A stretch of DNA of 64,000 bases, taken from positions 1,364,501 through 1,428,500 of the forward strand of contig JAPDOI010000066.1 of assembly GCA_029168955.1 (NCBI GenBank), given 5' to 3'. The first letter of the stretch is position 1; every line of letters starts with the position of its first letter. The notes below the pieces were generated by a model that saw nothing but the letters and a program-made list of their open reading frames with translations, made no database searches and was not told the origin of the DNA. Position numbers and translations under genes: made by a program. The DNA comes from Aplectana chamaeleonis. Taxonomy: Eukaryota > Nematoda > Chromadorea > Rhabditida > Cosmocercidae. Positions 11,739 through 22,282 of the stretch are shown piece after piece.

Positions 11739-12429
11739 TCTACATATGTAATATTTTATTAGGTCTTTAAAACAACTTCGAGTATCAGCCTATTTGCACG
11801 CGCAACCGATAGGAGAAATTGGGAATTTTTTTAATCTGCACACAGGTCGTGAAAGTTTTGACAGGAAGTAGTGATACAACTTACATCCGACAATGACGAC
11901 ATGTGTTCCGTTTGTGAATCATGCGCTGGAGTCTTCTAGCAACGCAATCTGAAAAAGCCCATTGTAGTGAGATATTATTCAACATAAGATTGAAACGTAC
12001 CGCTCATTTTTTCCTTTTCATGCACAGATAAAAACTGAGGGAATGAGCTTGCTATTTATGTTTGAGCTGTCTTCCCGTAGAATGCTATCCTGAAATAAAA
12101 AATTATGTGGCCGATTGTAGATTTTTTCGAGATAACGTGGCTTTGAATGCAGGTGTTGCCAAATCTAGATGCACCTAAACTCAGTGGGTTGAATATACGG
12201 ACAACTTCGAAAAAACAAGAATCTGCGAAAACGAAAAAACAGCGGAAATAAGCTTGGGAACTTCTAAAACCCTGCTCTTTCAGATTTGTGCATGTTTGGG
12301 TGAGGTCGCAAAATGGCGTCGAAGTATGGTTATTCTTTAGCGCGATGCGATGTGTTGGCGCGATGTACATCGCAGAGAAAACCACATCGCGCGCGATTTT
12401 CGTGCCGCGATGTAAGTATGGTTCCCCCC

Positions 12430-13248
12430 TAACGATTAATTACTCTTTTAGATCTGAGAAACAGAAGGACTTGTTCGAACATAAACAAGCGAACATTATA
12501 CCATTGGGACGCCCTTACCACCAGCATTCTAAATTTCGGGAAGCGGCTGGCTGATCGTGGATCGCCAGACATTGGAAATCAAATGGAAGTTACCGATAAT
12601 TACTGCACGATTTTGAGTTTTGAAAGAATAAATGGCAAAAAATCTGAGGTGGTTCTCCGAACTATTTATCATGTACAGCGAGGAGCTGCAAATATTACCA
12701 GCCCCTGAGAGGGAGTACGGGCCTCCTTGGAAGGGCTGAAGTCAAAGATCGCCCATTTGAATTCGCTGCGAACCACTTTTCACGGTCTAAACTTTCTATA
12801 AGTTTTCCACCATGGATGGATTCAGACTCAGTCGATGAAAAACATTGGTACTCTCTGTAAATCTAATCTAGAGGAGGCTTGCGGCTGTAGAAATGGTGAA
12901 ATATTCGGGTTTAGAAAATCAAAAAAACTAAAATTTCACAGAAAAAGTCTGTTAGCCGCAGACAGTTTATTAAAATGTTGTCTATCATGTACACACTGTT
13001 GAGGTGGACGAGGCGTTACGTCAAATAACCACAAAATACTTGAATTTTCCTTTCACCAACTCGATTGATTGTGTTAGCCCTATACGCCTTGTTTGGCCGT
13101 AAGACATGCGAGAGCTCAGAAGAAAGAGCTCTCGATGCTGATTCGAAATATGCCCTTCACTGCTCGAACGGGTCGAGTTATGACGAAAAGTCGCAAAAGT
13201 CGCGAGTTCGCGACTTTTGCTGCTTTGAGCAAATTAGTGCGGGTATTG
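12430..13248 (-). repeat. Foldback right arm, distal part
   Basis: Inverted copy of 3566-4388. It starts with the TAA duplication left by Harbinger and ends with AAATTAGTGCGGGTATTG and the TA duplication. Confidence 0.8.
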
Positions 13249-13250
13249 TA

Positions 13251-14221
13251 TGTTGCCCTACACTCGCCCCGTGCATCTAGAATGGCAACCTTGAGATCAG
13301 AGATCGAAGAAAAGGTGGTGCCGTTCTTATACACCTTTCGCACAAGAATTCTCCACAAGTTCTCCATTGGATTCAGTTCGGGAGAACACGCAGGTCGTTC
13401 CATAACGGTCACGTTGTGCGCTTCTAGCTATGCAGATGTTGATTGCGACGCGCAGATACATGCGTTGTCATGTTGAAAAACAAGATCCAGTGGTCGATGT
13501 CTTCTGACATATCTCAGTAGATGGTCATGAAGCACCTTTTGGCAATCCAAGCTGTTCATCGTACACGAAACGAAGTTACGTGCAACACGCTCGTGACCAG
13601 AGAAAGCAGCCCAGACCATCAGATTTCCGTCTCTAGAGTTCCGCTTCGAGAATAACCGTTTGTCTTTCCGCAGATCCCTCCAGTAGTGGGTTCTACCATC
13701 TGGGCTATTCAAATTTAATTTTTGCGTCGGAAAATACGACCTGGAGTGCAGAAGTAGTAACTTTCCAAACTTCCCGACCGAGGCTGTGGCGACCTACCTC
13801 CATTTAGTGGCCATGTTGATACGAGCAAAACGCATCCTCGCCGACTTGTGAAGGGATGTAAACGGGGTGCAGGTTTCATAACTTCACGGCTGATGTGCGG
13901 ACAGCGGTGAAGAGATCGGAGTATTGTCCATTTCGAGACCGAAAGATTCAAATTCCCTCGGATGTCGTTCGCGGACTGCATGCCGTTTGATGCTTCACGA
14001 GCAATATGCATCTCCTCCCGCCTCTCAATATGTACCTCCTGCCGCCTCGAAAGCTTTCTCGGTCGACCAGCTCCTTTCTTGTTGTTGTACTGCACCGGAT
14101 TCTTCGAGTATCCATTGATACAGTTGTGCGATCTTCCTGGTTGCGACGCAATCCTTCTGTTCGGCATACCTGCTTCTTGTAGGACGTTCAATTGAGTCTG
14201 CTCAGCAGTAGAAAGGTTCAT
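13251..14221 (-). pseudogene. Tc1-like transposase, main part (frameshifted)
   Basis: The start ATG at 14221 begins MNLSTAEQTQLNVLQEAGM, followed by a helix-turn-helix segment (PNRRIASQPGRSHNCIN) and the GRPRKLS linker typical of Tc1 transposases. Downstream, in a different frame, come the PDGRTHYWRDLRK region, LMVWAAFSGH, the FQHDNA box with the second catalytic Asp, and PELNPMENLW with the third acidic residue. The first catalytic Asp region around 13715-13760 is disrupted by frameshift. Coding stops abruptly at 13251, where the foldback begins, and resumes at 3563. It encoded the DDE/D nuclease that cuts and pastes the element; it is now dead. Confidence 0.8.
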
Positions 14222-14332
14222 TCCTCTTGGCACCACTTGGAATAAATGTAGAAAACGTCTATATGGCACCAGGGGACAAACTTATACCTAACTTTAAACG
14301 GAAAAAATCGTGGAAGTAGAAAAGTTTGGGGA

Positions 14333-14539
14333 GAACCTATAATTTTGCACCGCTTACGGAGAACACATTTTTCCAAAACAAGCAGTATTTCTTAACCAAG
14401 ACACTTATTGTTCTGAAGCAATGTCTACAAGGGTTTTCAGCACTCCTGAATCTATTGGTATTGTTCTCGTACTGCGAAGTCTAGGGTTGGCCTCTTGAAT
14501 GTGAAGATTAGGGTGCGCCTACAATTCTGCACCGCACTC
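14333..14539 (-). repeat. Right long terminal inverted repeat of Tc1-like element
   Basis: This is the uninterrupted partner of the left repeat: inner tip ACCTATAATTTTGCACCGC at 14333-14351 and outer tip GCACCGCACT near 14530. It reads ...GGAGAACACATTTTTCC where the left copy has TTAA plus the MITE, so it serves as the empty site for that insertion. Confidence 0.65.
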
Positions 14540-14541
14540 TA

Positions 14542-15129
14542 CGAGACAGCTGATCGCAGTTTCATCGAGGGGCAAGGTGACCTAATGGTGAACTGCAGAA
14601 TTGATGGATCGCGGCGATTTCACAATACGGCAGTCTATCATAAGGTCGCAACCCTGCTGAGTGCCACAGGTTTCGGAACTAACTTCCAAAATCCATGGCG
14701 CGGTAGATCTCTGGCTTATTAAACCCTGCTAGTGCGCTAGGATGAGCTAATGATAAACTAAACGAAGCCGCCGAACGAGCCGAAGAAGTTACTCCGCTTA
14801 CGACTCCTTTCCTAGTGCGCTGCTAATACAATATTTGGAACACACCAACTGGTAACAATAGTGGCCCCATCATTTCTAATCTAGTCAATAAACTGATCTC
14901 CACCGTATCCGAAACGGTGCACTGCAGCTGGCACCACGTCGCGATGCCTCAGTTACTTGCTAGGTTTTAGCACATACTGCCGTTCTCGGACCCGATTTCC
15001 GGTCTGCTTTAGCAGACAAAGGCAGTTGCACCACGCAATGTGATGATAATAATCGTGCTGGAACCAGGGCTGGGCACAGGTCACCGAATGGCGCTTTTGA
15101 GTATGCACCGCCCCACCCTTCGCTCGGTA
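14542..15129. other. No recognised gene
   Basis: Mixed sequence with no recognisable domain. The stretch at 15040-15060 (GATGATAATAATCGTGCTGG) resembles 29875-29890, so part of this may be an old dispersed repeat. Confidence 0.35.
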
Positions 15130-15405
15130 CTGTGCTTCTCTGGGCCAAATTCCGGTCCGCAATCGCGTCCCGACACGCTTTGCGGCCGCATGCGCTCTAG
15201 TCAGTCGAGTTTCCAGCGCCAAAGCCGACTCGATAAGGTTTTTTATGCAGCTCTCTCCAATTTTGTTTAGTTTTCAACTTCTAAAACCCTCCTAGAGTCA
15301 GCAGCTCGGCGGCTGCGGCACTGGAAAACTTCTGACTCGAAAGCGCGTGGCCGCAAACTTGTCGAGACGCAATTGCGGACCGGAATTTGGCCCAGAGAAG
15401 CACAG
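15130..15405. mobile_element. MITE with CTGTGCTT tips, copy 1
   Basis: Inverted ends CTGTGCTTCTCTGGGCCAAA...TTTGGCCCAGAGAAGCACAG, flanked by TA on both sides (15128-15129, 15406-15407). Palindromic interior, about 276 bp, no coding capacity. Other copies are at 29254-29532 and 46952-47224. TA duplication indicates a Tc1/mariner-type mobiliser. Confidence 0.85.
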
Positions 15406-15407
15406 TA

Positions 15408-16195
15408 TGTACCTGTTCAGGCACCCCTTTTGAGAAATCGAAATCGGCCGTTTCCCTAGAGTTCGGGCACAGCAACCATACTTTTTACTTCCTGATTTTG
15501 ATAAACAAGTGTCCAAAAAAGCATTGATTAGAGAAATTTTTGAAAATTTCAACAAAAAAAGTTTAAATTCGAAACTTCAGTAGAATCTCAAGAAGAAAAA
15601 TTGTAAGTAAGACGGCAAGTCATGAAAAAAAGATAGAACATTTTTCATTTCAAAACAATTCCTTAATTACCAACAACAACAGAACAACCACTATTGGAAT
15701 AAATGATGATTTCTGTCGAATGTTTTCATGAACCTATGAAGGATTAGCTGTTTGTGTTTGATTGCTCTGATGTTCAGATGTTCTTTATCGTAGTCAAAGA
15801 AAATATGCTACAAAAATCATGAAGTCTGTCACTACATTGGTCGCGTAGGTTAGTTGGAGTTTGTCGGGGCTAGGGCCGGGAAAATGATCGGATGCAGCTG
15901 ACAAGGGAAGGATCATCACATGCAGTGGCCATTCCAGATGAAAGTAGCGTTTCTAGAATCAATTTTCGACATAGAATTCGAATTTTTACACTGCACCTGC
16001 GGAACGTTTCTCTAAACGTAGTTATGACCTTTTTACATAGATTTCTATTGCGAAATGGCATTACACCTGCCGTAACCTGAAGAAATCTTCCAAAAACCAT
16101 TAACGGACCTCGTTTTCGCGTTCAACCCCCTAAATAACCCGCCTGGACAAATTCAGAACGAAATTTTTTTCGACTTTTGGATTTCCCTGGAGAAA
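15408..16195. other. No recognised gene
   Basis: AT-rich sequence. No exon-like frame with splice sites and no inverted repeat identified. Confidence 0.35.
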
Positions 16196-16201
16196 GAACA
16201 C

Positions 16202-16718
16202 GTGCCTCAGAAAGTTGGAAGGCTTCTGCAGTCAACGTACAATGGTTCGATCGGTTGTGTACAGTTCGGAAACGAATTTCTGGAGGAGTTCACTGTCAGG
16301 ACGGAAGTACGTCATGAAGACGTTGTTTCTCCTCTGCTGTTTAATATCGTTGTCGACGCAATAATGAGAAAAGAATTGAAAGGTAGAACAGGAGTCCAGT
16401 AATGGCTTCCACATTGATTTGATGTTTGCCGACGACAGCGCCGTGGTAGCTGATACCAACGAAGAGGCCACGAGAACGACCTCTACTATTGCAGAAGTAG
16501 CCAAGTTGTATGGTCTAAAGATCAATAAGAGCAAGACGAAGGTATTGACGACGGACGGATCCCAAGCCGTAATCCATTTCGAGGGGGATTTCCTTGAGCA
16601 AGAGGAAGCATTCAAATTCTTGGGATCAGTTGTACAAGCAAGCAAGGTGGCATGCACAGCACAGAATCAGAGCAGGATAGGACAGGCTTCATCAGCGTTC
16701 GCCTCCCCGAGGTGGTGA
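16202..16718 (+). pseudogene. Non-LTR reverse transcriptase fragment
   Basis: Two frames carry consecutive RT motifs. The first has DVVSPLLFNIVVDAIM (motif B region). After a frameshift near 16400 the second has MFADDSAVVADT with the catalytic FADD box, then YGLKINKSKTKVL and FKFLGSVV. The order is that of non-LTR retrotransposon RTs. It is diverged from the RTE copies at 22709 and 36059, so it belongs to another lineage; the clade cannot be fixed. N- and C-terminal parts are missing, and the fragment ends about 75 bp before the foldback at 16792. Confidence 0.75.
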
Positions 16719-16791
16719 GTTTGGAAAAGAAACAACATCTCATTGAAGACGAGAATCCGGCTTTTCCGAACCCAAGTGCTTCTGACCTATA

Positions 16792-18589
16792 CTCAGACTC
16801 TCGTGGGGAAGTTGCCGAGAACGACAGCGGAAATTCTTGCCGAAATTCGCTGTTTTCCACAGTTTCTTGCTCTTCGAAAGCAGGAATAGGGCCAATAATA
16901 TTTACCTTCGACGAAAGTTTACAGAGAAGCCTGTCATCTCCCCTGAAATCTGGACAGAGATACCTTACACAATCATTGAGTGGAAAATCTACACCTTCAA
17001 CTCGCGAAGTGCGATACCACCTCGAGGCTAGCTAGTTTTCATCGCCATGTACTCAGACGGTAGGTGCGGGCGGATCGCTGGCTTTTGGCGTGCGGATCGA
17101 CGTCCCCCCGCCATCCGCCCGCTCCACCCGCCAGTAGCCAGCAATCCGCCCGCAAGTATCCAGTGATCCGCCCGCCAGAAGCCAGCCGTCCACCCGCCAG
17201 TAGCCAGCGGTCCGCCCTCGATGCCACGTGTGGGCTATTTCGATGGTTCCCACCACGGTCTACGTGTGCGGGACCAGCCCCTCTAGCCGTGAAGACCATC
17301 AGACCAGCTGCCAAAAATTATTCTCCGGCTTCTGAATAATCCTTCGAAGGTGACTTGCAGTCACCTTCCAGGATCGGCCTCGAAATGCCGAGTGAGCATT
17401 CAGTGCGATGGAGCGCCTTTTATACCCTTCGGTCTGCTTACTCTGCGCATGATACTGATACCAGGAGAGAACTCGTCAATGATTGACAAGTTTCACAGTG
17501 TAAAATTTGAGCGGGAAGATCGTTGGCTATCAAAGCAGTGGCGTGCGAATCGCTGGCCATCAGAGCCCTAGCGGGCGGATCGCTGGCAGGCTGCGGGCGG
17601 AGCGCCGCTTTAGAGCTTGCAGGCGATCCGCCCGCTAGCGGGATCAACTTTCCAAGATGCCGCTATCCGCCCGCAAAATGCAGCGATGCGCCCGTGGAGA
17701 CAACAAGAGGCAGCGATCCGCCCGGCGAGGCCACGATGGGCAGCTATCCGCCCGCAACTTGCTGGCGTGCCACCAGCAGAGGCCTTGATTGCCAGCGGTC
17801 AGTCCGCATCTATTGTCTGAGTACGCTGCGGCTTTGTTTTCTCATTCAGCGTGCTCGGGAGGAGGCCATTGGAACAACCGTAAAGCGAACTTCCCTTGTT
17901 CTCCCCCCGAATCGACCGCTTCGAACGCCTCATCGTTGCGTATGATTCGAGGACGTCCTCAGATATTTGTGGGGATGTTCTCGAGGAGAATAGACCTCAT
18001 TTGGTCGTTATCACTCGGTCGAGGGGAGAGGAGCGAGACTTCCCCCCGGAGTGGGACGACTTGCCCCTCTCCACTCGATTTATACAAAACGATGAGGCGT
18101 TCGGAACAAAACAGGGGGAGAACAAGGGAAGTTCGTTCCACGATTGTTCCCTTGGCCTTCCCCGAGCATGATGAAAAATAAAACAAAGCCGCAGTTTATA
18201 CGATGATGCAAACAGGCTAGTCGCGAGGTGGTCTCGCACTTCGCAAGTTGTGGGGCAGATTTGCCACTCAATGATTGTGTAAGGTATCTCTGTCCAGATT
18301 ACCAGGTGAGATAACAAGCTTCTCTGTAACCTTTCGTCAAAGGTGAATATTTTTTGCCCTATTCCTCCTATCGAAGAACAGGAAGCTGTTGAAAGCGACG
18401 ACTTTTGATAAATCAATGACCAGTGGGTGTTGGGTTACGACAACTTGGGGAAGACTGGCGATCGGGAGAACAAGGGAAGACCTGCTAGCCGGAGGTCCCC
18501 TCCGCCTCCCCTCGATTCGGGGAAGTTCCGCAGTTGTTTCTAGGGGAGTTCTGCTGTCGTTTCTGGGAACTTCCCCACAAATATCTGAG
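16792..18589. mobile_element. Second foldback element, CTCAGAC tips
   Basis: Ends CTCAGACTC...(A)TCTGAG in inverted orientation, flanked by TA (16790-16791, 18590-18591). The arms are long: CGTGGGGAAGTTGCCGAGAA near 16802 pairs with CTGGGAACTTCCCCACA near 18564, and GCGGCTTTGTTTT near 17829 pairs with AAAACAAAGCCGC near 18181. The left arm is interrupted at 17052-17821 by another element with the same type of tip. There is no transposase gene. Confidence 0.7.
17052..17821. mobile_element. Nested element made of CCGCCCGC-rich repeats
   Basis: Tips CTCAGACGGTAGGTGCGGGCGG and ...CTATTGTCTGAG, flanked by TA at 17050-17051 and 17822-17823. The interior is made of short units of the type GCCAGCGATCCGCCCGC in both orientations. 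The opposite arm of the host foldback (near 18200) retains an uninterrupted equivalent, supporting insertion. Reading frames here are by-products of the repeat. Confidence 0.7.
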
Positions 18590-18765
18590 TATGGAGCAGA
18601 AAATGGACGTTGTGGAAGTCGGACGACAGCAAGTAGGAGGTGTTTCAAAAAGTCTGCGGCAAATTTTGGGCGTATCTATTCGCGATCGTAAGCGGAACAT
18701 CGATATTTGGGAGACATGCGGAAACCAGCCATCCATCCAGGAGCAGATTGAATCGCGTAGGTTAA

Positions 18766-19330
18766 AGGCAGTGTTCACGATAGAAAAAATTGTTTCAGTT
18801 TTCACTAGGAATGAGTAGTGGTGGATGGGCACACTGTAACGTTAAAGGCACTGTTCTCGATAAACTTCATCCTCGATTTTTCCATGACAAACGCTTCTCG
18901 TGGCTCTCAGAAGCAGAACAGCGTCGAAAAAACGGGACCAAAAGCTACCCAGGAGCCGCAAAAAGGCTTAGAAAAGTGGGAAAACCCCGCCGCTGTGGGC
19001 AAGTCCCGCCTCTTCCCGCCCCTCGACGTGAACCAATGAAAACTCGAGGTAGTGAGATAAGCGATGGTTTCCGATCATTAGCCCTGTTCTTCCCTTCATT
19101 GTCAACTTCTCTCTTTACTCAGGTCAGCTTGCATACATCGGCTGCAAAAGACGGAAGTTACAAGCCTCGGACAACTCGTCTACCATTTTCCCTAGCTCAA
19201 TTTTTCAGGTACCATAACTCCATTCCCAGAAGGTCTTGTACGATTCCAGAGACATCGTTGGAATCAGCATAGGACCGTTTTCAAGATAGGCTAAAAAACA
19301 GAAAAACGATTTTTATCGTGAACACTGCCT
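18766..19330. mobile_element. TTAA-type MITE pair (one nested)
   Basis: Left end AGGCAGTGTTCACGATAG after TTAA (18762-18765). About 76 bp in, at an internal TTAA, a second left end (AGGCACTGTTCTCGATAAA, 18846) begins; the right end ATCGTGAACACTGCCT finishes at 19330 before TTAA. The homologous copy at 19335 still has the plain GTTAACG at the equivalent point, so the second copy jumped into the first and the outer right end has been lost. Confidence 0.75.
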
Positions 19331-19334
19331 TTAA

Positions 19335-19820
19335 AGGCAGTGTTCACGGTAAAAAATGTGTTTCAGTTTCCACTAGGAATGGGTAGTGGAGGGTCACACT
19401 GTAACGTTAACGTCGAAAGATCGAATGAAAACAGGCCAGGAAGAGCCCCAAAAGAGCCCGAAGTCGCCACTTCGAGCGCAAGGCAAATCTCAGTAGCGCA
19501 ATGCCCACGCTCCAACGTGAACCAATGAAAACTCGAGATAGTGAGATAAACTATGGTTTCCGATCGAAAGCCCCGTTCTTCCCTTTATTCCCAACTTCTC
19601 TATTTACTCAGGTCAGCTTGCATACATCGGGTGAAAATGACGGAAGTTACAAGCCTCGGACAACTCGTCCACCATACTTCCCTAGCTCAACTTTTGAGGG
19701 ACCATAACTTCGTTCCCGGAAGGTCTTTTACGATTCCAGAGGCATCATTGAAGTCAGGATGGGACCGTTTTCAAGATAGGCGGAAAAACAGAAAAACGAT
19801 TTTTATCGTGAACACTGCCT
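19335..19820. mobile_element. TTAA-type MITE, complete
   Basis: Starts AGGCAGTGTTCACGGTAAAA and ends TTATCGTGAACACTGCCT, with TTAA on both sides (19331-19334 shared with the upstream copy, 19821-19824). 486 bp, non-coding. The interior shares TACAAGCCTCGGACAACTCG with 19160 and, inverted, with 3105. Confidence 0.85.
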
Positions 19821-20076
19821 TTAAGATGGTTCCTAAACGTGTGCAGGATGGATTCATGCAGATTGCAGTGCGATCTTCTGTGGAAAAATCGAGTCGCAGA
19901 GTGGAAGATTGAAAGAACAGCCCCCTCTCCAGGAAAATTGGCTCAAACAAGTCACCGACGATCTGAAATCCATCCGGTGCAGTGCGATCGATGCCGAGAA
20001 CATTTGCAGAGACCGTCTAGAATGGAAGCGTGTTATTCAGGCTGGCCAAACAACAGTGGCACCCACAGCAGTGTAT

Positions 20077-20200
20077 GGCCGAGATCATACTTCCACCGAC
20101 GACCGACGCCATGAAATGTTTACCAGCAATATCGACCAAAAATCGATTCGCCCGATATGAACTGTCGCCATCGCCAGTCGCGGAAAGTATGATTCCGGCC
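20077..20200. mobile_element. Short Harbinger-like MITE
   Basis: Inverted ends GGCCGAGATCATACTTCC...GGAAAGTATGATTCCGGCC, flanked by TAT on both sides. The tips resemble those of the Harbinger element at 6344 (GGCGGGAACCATACTT). 124 bp, non-coding. Confidence 0.7.
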
Positions 20201-20559
20201 TATTGGTTGAGACGTCGATCCGCTCCACCAGACACCAGGTATGCGATAAGTAAGAAAGTGATTACGCTTGACTGAAGAATGTTCATCTGACTTTTAAACA
20301 AAATCCTGTGGACAACACAATATTCGACTAAAAAATAAAAAATACAACATATCTGCACAGAAAAAAATCTCTTCACACCATGAACAGAAAAAAAAGGAAA
20401 TGCAGCGGCAACGATGATGAAGACATTCTCGACCGATATAAATTCTCGATTGACAATGAGGAGAAACATAGTTAAACTAGGAAGGTGAAACTGACTCAAA
20501 AACCGTAGGTTAATGCATAGGCTCCAGTTCATAGTAGCGTCGCATAGCGATTTTTGTCA

Positions 20560-21690
20560 CCGGCGGCAGATGTTCTCCCTCGGCAATTTCCGCAGAAGTT
20601 CACACTTGGCTAATTTTCGCCTTCACGCTATGATACTTGGAGTGTAAGATGCGTCTCTATTTCAGATTAGGAGTTCTGCCCTCATAAGACTTACGCCGAG
20701 TTAGCCGCAACGGCAAAGTATAATAGGAGACCGCCTTTGAGCAATTAGAAAAACGCACCCACAGCTACTCCATCGCGAAAAAAGCTTGACTGTGACTCAA
20801 CTTAACCACAAAAGCAATCTCTGCTCGCTGTGTTTGTCGCTGCGTGAAGTATGAACTCGGCCTATGACTGGAATTCACACTCTCCTCGTTGACAAAGATC
20901 GACTCGTAACGCGAAAAAACACCTCACGACGGAGTAGGACTCGAACCCGGTCTCATCAGTATATGAGCACGCATTGCGACTGTCGCTGCGACGAAGTATA
21001 AACCCTGCATACAGCAGCGATCACATTGCTGCCAGCCACCAAGTTTCGTTGCGAAAAAAAAACAAAGATCGTAGGGCGCTGAAATCGACTGAAAATGTGG
21101 TACCTGCGCGTTGCGATTGTCGCTGCGACGAGATGTAAATTTGCTTTACAGCAGCTGCTGGATTTGAATTGGCGAACAAGAGGTTCTTTCTGTCACAGAA
21201 CACAACGAAGAACGTCACTCCATGGAAACGCACTCTCACCGATCTGATCGGTACAAGAACTTTCTGCGCGAGTTGTGTTTGTTGCTGCTACAACGGACTA
21301 TAAATCTACCCCCCTGCGAAAACTCTACTCAGCTTCGTCTGCGGAGCCAACGTTTCCGTTTATAGTTCCGCTGCTGAGCGGCGCGGCGAAGTGAAGTCTC
21401 TCACAACCGATCATGCCGCGTAACCATTACTATAAACATACACTGTGACGCACCGCTTCGCAGCAGAGAGGCGCGGCGTAATCCGTATTAACAGGCTACT
21501 AGAGATAGCACAAACTTCGCCGCAGCAACTGACGAAAGTATAAGATTTGCATGCCGCGGCAGCGTTTGTGTCGCACCACTGTCGCACCACCGCGTATACG
21601 ACAAACACCTCGCCGCAGAAAAACCCATGCGGCGTGACTATGAATGGGTCCTCTGCGGATCTGAATATACTACTCACTAACTGTATCGCA
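20560..21690. repeat. Cluster of degenerate GCGACGAAGTATAAA motifs
   Basis: Repeated short motifs of the type GTCGCTGCGACGAAGTATAAA occur near 20840, 20985, 21120, 21285 and 21530, spaced about 130-250 bp. They look like decayed half-copies of the small Harbinger MITEs, whose inner part also carries GTCGC and AAGTAT. No gene recognised. Confidence 0.45.
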
Positions 21691-21699
21691 TGCGTGTCC

Positions 21700-22282
21700 T
21701 TCTATAGTCAATACTAATCGATATTGATCGATATCTAAGTTTTTAAATGAAGTGAATCTATAAAATGGAGGACAATGATCGTCACGCTACACTGAGAAGC
21801 GCGCGCGAAAACCGGTAGGGGTGGGAGACGGCAGGGGAGTAGGAGAAGTAGAATGAGAATAGATGGGCAGAATACGAAGAGTACGCGCACGCACACGCGC
21901 GCGCTTAGAAAAAATGTGTGCACCATCAAATTAAAATAATATAGATATCGATCGATTATTGGATAGGGAGAAAAAGGGAAACAGAGGATGGAATGACTTC
22001 GACTTGGTATTGGTCTCTGAATCGTATTTGGCATTGCTTGAGTAGCATAAGTGGTAGTAGAAATCCCTAGAATATCATATATCCACTGAATTCTGAGAAC
22101 AATAAATGCATGAACACACATAAAAAAACTAGGAAAAAAATCAATAATTATATTATATATTATATATCTAGACACGACGGAAGAAGAATGTACACATAGC
22201 AGTATGAGAACGCAACGCGGCACCGCCCACTCGAAAGGCGGCGCGCGGCGGATGACTGGATTGATAATCAATCGATTATCGA
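21700..22282 (-). other. Presumed 3' flank of the TEAD gene
   Basis: Sequence downstream of the TEAD stop codon on the minus strand. It contains ATCGATTATCGAT and TATATATTATAT runs but no certain polyadenylation signal. An open frame is present but has no recognisable domain and is more likely 3' UTR or flanking DNA. Confidence 0.4.

Larger units (their letters stand above)
6344..12429. mobile_element. PIF/Harbinger DNA transposon with TAA target duplication
   Basis: The ends are inverted GGCGGGAACCATACTT (left) and GGGGGGAACCATACTT (right, reverse complement), flanked by TAA at 6341-6343 and 12430-12432. A 3-bp TWA duplication is the hallmark of PIF/Harbinger. Inside are two convergent genes: a plus-strand MADF-type protein (7771-10020) and a minus-strand DDE transposase (10173-11738). 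The two-gene plan (DNA-binding accessory protein plus nuclease) is the known autonomous architecture of the superfamily. The transposase is broken, so the copy is inactive. The short MITEs at 20077, 46042 and 62814 share its tips. Confidence 0.9.
3566..13248. mobile_element. Palindromic foldback element inserted at TA
   Basis: Both ends carry CAATACCCGCACTAATTT in inverted orientation and are flanked by TA (3564-3565 and 13249-13250). The left arm is 3566-4780. The right arm is 5949-6343 plus 12430-13248, interrupted by the Harbinger element. Summed, each arm is about 1.2 kb, and the arms match closely from end to end, including a nested small hairpin (GTCGCGAACTCGCGAC near 3606). The central loop is 4781-5948. 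There is no transposase of its own, so it is non-autonomous; the TA duplication points to a Tc1/mariner-type mobiliser. A degraded relative lies at 50230-50470. Confidence 0.8.
2753..14539 (-). mobile_element. Tc1-like transposon with nested insertions
   Basis: The ends are inverted copies of CAGTGCGGTGCATAATT-type sequence, at 2753 and ending at 14539. Each end repeats a related motif (GGTGCAAAATTATAGGT) internally, at 3414 and 14350, giving an outer and an inner site as in IR/DR-type Tc1 elements. Transposase coding on the minus strand starts at 14221 and is split: the bulk lies at 13251-14221 and the C-terminal tail at 3462-3563. Removing the foldback (3566-13248) and a TTAA MITE (2940-3407) leaves about 1.6 kb, the normal size for Tc1-like elements. 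The right flank reads TA (14540-14541); the left flank reads AT, so the TA duplication is not clean. Confidence 0.75.

Noticed and set aside
17039..17945. Open frames of 90-140 codons in the CCGCCCGC-rich element
   Set aside because: GC-rich repeats lacking stops on both strands; no domain and no splice context.
20930..20985. Minus-strand GGGTTCGAGTCC as a tRNA T-arm
   Set aside because: Only a B-box-like sequence; no A-box or acceptor stem at the right distance.
21735..22271. 178-codon minus-strand frame just after the TEAD stop
   Set aside because: Lies in the expected 3' UTR or flank; hydrophobic low-complexity peptide without family similarity.
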